Positions 46,145-50,967 of a stretch of DNA of 50,967 nucleotides are shown here, piece after piece (position 1 is the stretch's first letter; every line of letters starts with the position of its first letter). The DNA comes from Parcubacteria group bacterium (GTDB lineage Bacteria; Patescibacteriota; Minisyncoccia; Portnoybacterales; UBA2143). Under the pieces are notes generated by a model, which was not told where the DNA came from, did not search any database, and saw only the letters and a list, made by a program, of their open reading frames with translations. The DNA lies in the NCBI GenBank assembly GCA_002685955.1, contig NYYU01000041.1:1-50967 (forward strand). Direction: 5' to 3'. A program made the translations under genes and the position numbers.

Positions 46145-49141
46145 ATGCCTTTAGTTAACCCCAAAGTTAAAACTAAAAAACTTGAAGAAAAGTTAACCTT
46201 AATCAAACGCCAAGAAGAAGAAACGTCTGCTAAGCGATTAGCTCAAGAGCTTGATTTGCCCTATATTAATTTAGCTATGACCGCGATTGACTCTGATAGC
46301 CTGGCCATCTTGCCCAAAGAAACTGCTCAAAAAGGAGAAGCATTAATCATTAGAAAATATGGCAAAATATTACGTTTAGCCGTCAGGAATCCTGACAATC
46401 CTCAGACAGTTGAAATTATTGAACAACTCGAGCGTCAAGGTTTTGAATGCAAATTCTTTATTGTCTCTTTAACAAGTTTAGAAATAGGTTGGCAGCGCTA
46501 CGAATTAACCGCCCCTAAATCTAGCTCGATTAGGGGCATTTTAACTATTCAGAAAGAAGAATTAGAAGAATTTGAAAAATCTCTTAAAACCATTCAAGAT
46601 CTTAAAAAGACCATTAGCAATTTATCAACTACCGGTCTTCTTTCTATTATTGTAGCCGGAGCAATTAAAATGAAGGCTTCGGATATTCATTTTGAACCGG
46701 GCAAAAAAGGCATTAAAATGCGCTACCGAATTGATGGATTACTTCAAGAGATAACTATTTTCCCAACAAAATCATATCGTTTCCTGCTTTCCAGGGTTAA
46801 AACCCTGTCAGACATGATTATTAATGTTCATGATATTAGTCAAGATGGCCGTTTTACTATTAGAATTTTAGGCGATAAAAAATCTCAGGATATTGACATG
46901 AGGGTTTCAGTTCTGCCTACGGGCTATGGAGAAAGTATTGTGATACGTCTTTTAGGATTGGGCATAGTTGAATTAAATCTGCCTGACTTAGGCATTAGAC
47001 CCGAATTATTTGAACTGGCTAAAATGCAAATCACCCGGCCCAATGGCATGGTTTTAACCACCGGACCAACCGGCTCAGGTAAAACCACTACTCTCTATGC
47101 TTGTTTAGAATATGTTAATAAACCGGAGAATAAAATTATTACAGTTGAAGATCCAATTGAGTATAGATTAAAAGGAATTACTCAAACCCAAATTAACAAA
47201 CGCAAAGGACAAACCTTTGCCAAGGTTTTAAAAACAGTTGTTCGTCAAGATCCTGATACTTTAATGGTCGGCGAAATTAGAGACAAAGAAAGCGCTGATA
47301 TCGCCGTTCATTCTGCCTTAACCGGCCATATAGTTTTCTCTACTCTTCACGCCAATGACGCGGCTAGTGCCGTACCGCGTTTAATCGACATTGGGGTTAA
47401 GCCGGCTTTTATTCCTCAAACGCTTAATTTAGTTATTGCTCAAAGATTAGTTAGAAGGCTTTGTCCCTATTGCAAAAAACCCTATAATCCTTCTGATCAG
47501 ATGATCAAAGATACTAAAAAGATTTTTTCTTTGATCTCGCCTAAAACAGGTATTGATATTCCTAGAAAAATATCTACTTTTTACAAACCTCAGGGATGTC
47601 CTAAGTGCCATGGCTTAGGCTATCAGGGCCGAATTGGTATTTTTGAATTTTTTACTGTTAGTCAGGCAATTGAAAAGATGATTCTTGAAAAAGGCACTTC
47701 ATTTGAACTCCGGGCTAAAGCGATGCAACAAGGCATGATGACTCTCATGCAGGACGCCATGTTAAGAATAGTTGAAGGAACCACTTCTATGGAAGAATTA
47801 CAAAGAGTCATTGGCTCTCCTCAATACATTGAACAACTTTACGGCCAATCAATTATGTCCATGCTTACTCGAGCCTTGATCATAACTGATAGAATGATTA
47901 CCTGGGCTAAATCTATAGTGCTGGGTGACAAGAAAACCCAGAAAAAACTTGATAAAGTTAAAATGGAAGATTTGGTTGAATGGCTTGCTGTAGCCGCCCT
48001 GCATATGAAAGCAACTGATATTCATTTAGAAGCAGAAGAAAATATTTTCAAAATTAGATTAAGGATAGATAGCGCCCTTGAAGAAATAGCTCAAATTCCT
48101 AAAGAATTATTCTTGTCCGTTGTGGCCAAGATTAAAGAATTAGCTGGTATGGATATTGAAGTCCATCAAAGAACCCAAGATGGTCGCTTTAAGATAGATT
48201 ATCCTGATGGGAAATCATATGATACGCGAATATCGGTTATCCCTAGCGGCTATGGCGAATCGGTCATTATCCGATTGCTCCGGTCAGATATTGGAATATT
48301 AACTTTAGAAGAATTAGGTTTGCGAAAAGAATCATTAAAAATTATCCAAAAAGCGATTAAATCGCCTAATGGCATTATTTTTGTTACGGGGCCGACCAGC
48401 GCTGGAAAAACAACCACTCTTTACTCAATCCTTAACCAACTTAATCGCCCTGAAGTTAAAATCTTTACGATTGAAGATCCGATTGAATACCGTCTTAAAG
48501 GAATCATCCAGACTCAGATAAACAAAGAAGAAGGCTATACCTTTCTTGAAGCTCTTAGAGCCCTGCTCCGACAGAATCCTAACATTATCATGCTCGGTGA
48601 AGTTAGAGACGCAGAAACCGCTCAAGCAGCTATTCAGGCATCTTTAACCGGCCACTTGGTTTTAACCACCCTTCACACTAATAGCGCCGTAGAAGCAATC
48701 CAAAGATTAAATACTTTGGGCATTAAGGCCGATGATATTAGTTCTTCTTTACGGGCAATTGTTGCCCAAAGATTAGTCAGAAAACTCTGTCAAAAATGTA
48801 AAAAAGAAATAAAAATACCTGCAGAAACTCTAGCTCAAATCAAAAAAGAACTTAAAAAAATCCCTGCTTCTTATAAACAAGGAATTAAACAAATTAAACT
48901 TTATCAACCAGGTAAGTGCAAAGAATGTAATCAAAGAGGATATCAAGGTCAAATGGCTATCTTTGAGATTCTAACAGCTGATGACGAGATAAAACAAAAA
49001 ATTCGAGATTCAATTAACCCAACTGAACTAGAAAAATTAGCTAAAGAAAAAGGAATGGTTGCTCTATACCAAGATGGCTTGCTTAACGCTTTAAAGGGTA
49101 TAACCAGCCTAGATGAAGTAGAAAGAGTAACTACTGGTTGA
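46145..49141 (+). CDS. PilB/GspE-type pilus assembly ATPase with two fused ATPase modules
   Basis: 998 residues, almost twice the usual 560-600. Order: MshEN-type N-domain (about 20-115), first ATPase (about 155-560), linker, second ATPase (about 605-990). Module 1: SDIHFEPGKKGIKMRYRIDG, Walker A TTGPTGSGKTTTLYA, Asp box VEDPIEYRLKG, Walker B-type LMVGEIRDKESADIA, zinc CPYC...CPKC. Module 2: TDIHLEAEENIFKIRLRIDS, VTGPTSAGKTTTLYS, IEDPIEYRLKG, IMLGEVRDAETAQAA, zinc CQKC...CKEC. Both sets of catalytic motifs are intact. Only module 1 has the N-domain. It powers type IV pilus extension or DNA uptake at the inner membrane; no pilin or PilC gene is in the window. Confidence 0.93.
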   Translation: MPLVNPKVKTKKLEEKLTLIKRQEEETSAKRLAQELDLPYINLAMTAIDSDSLAILPKETAQKGEALIIRKYGKILRLAVRNPDNPQTVEIIEQLERQGFECKFFIVSLTSLEIGWQRYELTAPKSSSIRGILTIQKEELEEFEKSLKTIQDLKKTISNLSTTGLLSIIVAGAIKMKASDIHFEPGKKGIKMRYRIDGLLQEITIFPTKSYRFLLSRVKTLSDMIINVHDISQDGRFTIRILGDKKSQDIDMRVSVLPTGYGESIVIRLLGLGIVELNLPDLGIRPELFELAKMQITRPNGMVLTTGPTGSGKTTTLYACLEYVNKPENKIITVEDPIEYRLKGITQTQINKRKGQTFAKVLKTVVRQDPDTLMVGEIRDKESADIAVHSALTGHIVFSTLHANDAASAVPRLIDIGVKPAFIPQTLNLVIAQRLVRRLCPYCKKPYNPSDQMIKDTKKIFSLISPKTGIDIPRKISTFYKPQGCPKCHGLGYQGRIGIFEFFTVSQAIEKMILEKGTSFELRAKAMQQGMMTLMQDAMLRIVEGTTSMEELQRVIGSPQYIEQLYGQSIMSMLTRALIITDRMITWAKSIVLGDKKTQKKLDKVKMEDLVEWLAVAALHMKATDIHLEAEENIFKIRLRIDSALEEIAQIPKELFLSVVAKIKELAGMDIEVHQRTQDGRFKIDYPDGKSYDTRISVIPSGYGESVIIRLLRSDIGILTLEELGLRKESLKIIQKAIKSPNGIIFVTGPTSAGKTTTLYSILNQLNRPEVKIFTIEDPIEYRLKGIIQTQINKEEGYTFLEALRALLRQNPNIIMLGEVRDAETAQAAIQASLTGHLVLTTLHTNSAVEAIQRLNTLGIKADDISSSLRAIVAQRLVRKLCQKCKKEIKIPAETLAQIKKELKKIPASYKQGIKQIKLYQPGKCKECNQRGYQGQMAIFEILTADDEIKQKIRDSINPTELEKLAKEKGMVALYQDGLLNALKGITSLDEVERVTTG

Positions 49142-49326
49142 TACACCATAGCCCTGATTAACCTGTAGGCAACGACTCTCTGCCTGAGAACAGAGAGAAA
49201 AGGTCTTTCCGAGGAATATTCCAGTCGGAACCAAAATATCCAAAAACTAAGAGAAAACCCCCATCGAACTCTATTTATAAAAAACGAGTCCTTATTGCCT
49301 ACAGATTAGTAAGGGCTATGGTGTAT
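49141..49326 (+). ncRNA. Structured non-coding RNA, unidentified (6S-like size)
   Basis: The ends form a long helix: ATACACCATAGCCCT (49141-49155) pairs perfectly over 15 bp with 49312-49326. Then comes a 7x7 region that can mostly pair (ATTAA/TTAGT), then CTGTAGGCAA (49163-49172) pairs perfectly with TTGCCTACAG (49295-49304). Inside are GACTC/GAGTC (49174-49178/49286-49290), alternative hairpin CTCTCTG/CAGAGAG, hairpin TTCCGA...TCGGAA (49207-49230) and an A-rich 3' side. Size and closed-rod shape recall 6S RNA, but the interior is not clearly the 6S bubble. Sequence marks of RNase P, SRP RNA or tmRNA are absent. It could also be a ruvB leader. No clear promoter. Confidence 0.6.
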
Positions 49327-49329
49327 TTA

Positions 49330-49352
49330 AAAGCTGCCTTAAAAACAGCTTT
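49330..49352 (+). terminator. Hairpin after the ncRNA, weak terminator
   Basis: AAAGCTG-CCTTAAAAA-CAGCTTT followed by ATTC. A 7-bp stem with little U tail, 28 nt before ruvB; may end the ncRNA. Confidence 0.4.
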
Positions 49353-49380
49353 ATTCAAATAATAGCAAAATATTATAAAA

Positions 49381-50400
49381 ATGTCAAGTAATTTATCAAA
49401 CCCCGAACAATTGAATGAAGATCGCTATTTAGATTCAACTCTTCGTCCCCGCTCTTTTGATGAATACATGGGCCAGCAAAAAATCAAAGAAAATCTTAAA
49501 ATTTTGATTGAAGCGGCCAAAAAAAGGAATGAAGGCATTGAGCATGTGCTTTTACATGGCAGCAGTGGGCTAGGTAAGACAAGTTTAGCCCATATTATTG
49601 CCAAAGAGATGAATGCTAATATTAAAATAACTTCAGGACCCGCTATTGAAAAAGTGGGTGATTTGGCTTCTATTCTAACTAATCTCCAACCCGGAGATAT
49701 TTTATTCTGCGATGAATGTCATCGATTAAATAAAACTATTGAAGAAACTCTTTATCCAGCCATGGAAGACTTTATTCTGGATATTATCATTGGCAAAGGA
49801 CCTTCAGCTCGGACCTTACAATTAGAATTGCCCCGCTTTACCTTTATTGGAGCGACTACTCGAACTGGATTAATTTCCTCGCCTTTAAGAAGCCGATTTG
49901 GCGCTACTTATTGTCTTGATTTTTACAATCAGGAAGATATTGAAAAAATTATTGCCCGTTCAGCTGAAATTTTAAAAATCAGCATAGACCAGAATGAAGC
50001 CTTAAAAACTATTGCTCAATCAGCCCGCCGAACACCCCGGGTAGCCAATCGCCTCCTCAAAAGAGTTCGAGATTACAGCCAAGTCAGAGCTGATGGGGTT
50101 ATTAGCCAACAAACAGCCCAAGAAGCCCTAAAAATGCTGGAAATTGACCAATATGGACTAGAGCCATCTGACCGCCGTTTGCTTAAAATCATTATTGAAA
50201 AATTTAGTGGTGGACCAGTTGGTTTACAGGCCTTGGCGGCCGCCACTCTGGAAGAAACTGAAACAATTGCTGATGTTTATGAGCCCTATCTTTTGCAAAT
50301 GGGTTTTCTTGACCGGACGCCGCGCGGCCGAACCGCCACCAAACTAGCCTACGCTCACCTTGGAATTCCCTACCCAGAAAACCAAGATAAGTTGTTGTAA
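49381..50400 (+). CDS. ruvB: Holliday junction branch-migration ATPase RuvB
   Basis: 339 residues. Blocks: [40 protein letters not shown] (Walker A), [20 protein letters not shown] (Walker B), [20 protein letters not shown] (sensor 1 and Arg finger), [20 protein letters not shown] (sensor 2) and C-terminal winged helix [20 protein letters not shown] with [20 protein letters not shown]. Complete. The ATG has no Shine-Dalgarno; TATTAT ends about 5 nt before it. It is preceded by the structured RNA. Confidence 0.97.
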   Translation: MSSNLSNPEQLNEDRYLDSTLRPRSFDEYMGQQKIKENLKILIEAAKKRNEGIEHVLLHGSSGLGKTSLAHIIAKEMNANIKITSGPAIEKVGDLASILTNLQPGDILFCDECHRLNKTIEETLYPAMEDFILDIIIGKGPSARTLQLELPRFTFIGATTRTGLISSPLRSRFGATYCLDFYNQEDIEKIIARSAEILKISIDQNEALKTIAQSARRTPRVANRLLKRVRDYSQVRADGVISQQTAQEALKMLEIDQYGLEPSDRRLLKIIIEKFSGGPVGLQALAAATLEETETIADVYEPYLLQMGFLDRTPRGRTATKLAYAHLGIPYPENQDKLL

Positions 50401-50428
50401 TACCCCCAACCATCCCGGCAGAGTTTGA

Positions 50429-50698
50429 TTATTGATAAATCCGATGAGTGCCAATTAAATAAAAACGGACTGTATTTTTATCTGTAAATCTAAAAACAAT
50501 CCGATATTTATAACCAATAGAAAAAGACCAGTATTTTTCTATCTTTCCTTTAAATTTTCCGTGAAGTTTGTGTGTTTTTAATTCAGGACTAAATGGATTT
50601 TGGCGAAAAACTTTTTCTTTTTTTTCAGCTAATTTTTTAGCTTCATCTGGTAACTTTTTATAACCTCTAATAAACTTAGAAGAATATAAAATTTTCAT
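50429..50698 (-). CDS. RelE/ParE superfamily toxin
   Basis: 89 residues: MKILYSSKFIRGYKKLPDEA, FRQNPFSPELKTHKLHGKFK, and ending YWSFSIGYKYRIVFRFTDKN with VRFYLIGTHRIY. The fold signature (xFxxxxKKLP ... LxGxxxxxWSxxIxxxYRIxFxxxxx ... xxxIGxHxxxY) is that of RelE/YafQ/ParE toxins. The final His and Tyr favour an mRNA-interferase type. Downstream of its antitoxin by 26 nt. It differs from the pair at 13952 and belongs to another subgroup. Confidence 0.85.
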   Translation of the reverse strand: MKILYSSKFIRGYKKLPDEAKKLAEKKEKVFRQNPFSPELKTHKLHGKFKGKIEKYWSFSIGYKYRIVFRFTDKNTVRFYLIGTHRIYQ

Positions 50699-50724
50699 AA
50701 AATTATCCTCTTTAATTTCTTAAT

Positions 50725-50943
50725 TTATCTCAAATCTTTTAAAGAATTCAGAATTTTGCCCTTACCAGTATCAAACTCTTTATCAATTGCTTCCAATTCA
50801 GCTAATAATTTACCTTCTTCTTCATAATTACGTAAAAGAGCGCGGAAAAATTCGCTGACGCTGACATACTTATTCTTTTTTACCTCCTGCTTAATCATTT
50901 TAACCATTTCAGCAGGAAGAGAAATATTAACGATATTACGCAT
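50725..50943 (-). CDS. Ribbon-helix-helix (ParD/CopG-type) antitoxin
   Basis: 72 residues. The N-terminus RNIVNISLPAEMVKMIKQEV with YVSVSEFFRALLRNY is a typical RHH domain: a DNA-binding strand, then two helices. The C-terminal tail EAIDKEFDTGKGKILNSL should bind the toxin. Start at 50943 close to the window end, so the operator is not visible. Confidence 0.82.
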   Translation of the reverse strand: MRNIVNISLPAEMVKMIKQEVKKNKYVSVSEFFRALLRNYEEEGKLLAELEAIDKEFDTGKGKILNSLKDLR

Positions 50944-50967
50944 GGTTTTGTTTAATTATTTATTAGT

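Noticed and set aside
49141-49326. RNase P RNA as identity of the pilB-ruvB RNA
   Set aside because: Only a short GAGGAA is present; the conserved GAGGAAAGTCC and ACAGAA regions are missing and it is too short.
50204-50413. 69-residue minus-strand ORF at the ruvB end
   Set aside because: Antisense to the conserved RuvB winged-helix domain; no start signal.
1-50967. CRISPR array
   Set aside because: No regularly spaced repeats with unique spacers were seen; the direct repeats found are pairs at gene ends.

Overview
This window looks like a chromosomal segment of an uncultivated Patescibacteria (CPR) bacterium, probably of the Parcubacteria type. The DNA is AT-rich and gene-dense with short spacers. 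It holds six aminoacyl-tRNA synthetases, translation and division genes, a type IV pilus ATPase, DprA, a LysM-like coiled-coil membrane protein and many lineage-restricted hypotheticals, but almost no biosynthetic genes. Reading frames fit the standard bacterial code with TGA as stop. The lineage is inferred from gene content; no rRNA is present to prove it.

Layout. 1-2676 (minus): end of an amino-acid permease, small membrane protein, HIT protein, hisS, lepB. 2732-8976 (plus): LCP-family protein, a structured leader, then the overlapping run pth-dprA-topA-rel. 8973-10651 (minus): parB and parA, divergent from a tRNA-Leu(CAA). 10808-13861 (minus): tsaC and leuS. 13952-15600 is an accessory patch: a RelE/RelB-type toxin-antitoxin pair, small unknown genes and a broken Fic gene. 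15642-18276: tatD, two membrane proteins including a bPH-domain protein, and an AbiE-like two-gene module. 18240-30835 (minus): metG, rsmI, an AI-2E transporter, M16 peptidase, glyS, an exported adhesion-like protein, recO, ileS, argS. 30948-39359 is a lineage-specific block: a plus-strand operon around a TraG/HerA-like ATPase, an inverted duplicate of its last two genes, and two further unknown genes. 39492-41383 (plus): smpB, ssrA (tmRNA), infC, rpmI, rplT. 41388-45170 (minus): holA, DUF3048 protein, response regulator, 5'-3' exonuclease, tsaE, followed by a frameshifted DUF3800 gene. 46145-50943: a tandem-duplicated PilB ATPase, a structured non-coding RNA, ruvB, and a second toxin-antitoxin pair.

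Main points. (1) The AbiE-like module lies between two copies of the metG 3' end. The copies differ only by synonymous changes, which looks like integration at the end of metG. (2) GC-rich palindromes sit in frame inside the LCP protein, ArgS and TatD, and a separate tandem repeat sits in frame in rsmI and tsaE, so at least two kinds of repeat appear to have entered essential genes as short peptide insertions. (3) A two-gene cassette of unknown function is present as two diverged, convergent copies, and one copy lies between 51-bp direct repeats. (4) PilB carries two complete ATPase modules in one chain. (5) A ~186-nt RNA with a ~30-bp closing helix precedes ruvB. (6) Several start codons lie 6-9 nt after a good -10 box, suggesting leaderless transcripts. 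(7) infC starts at AUU, upstream of the start in the ORF track. All function calls come from reading the sequence; no database search was run.
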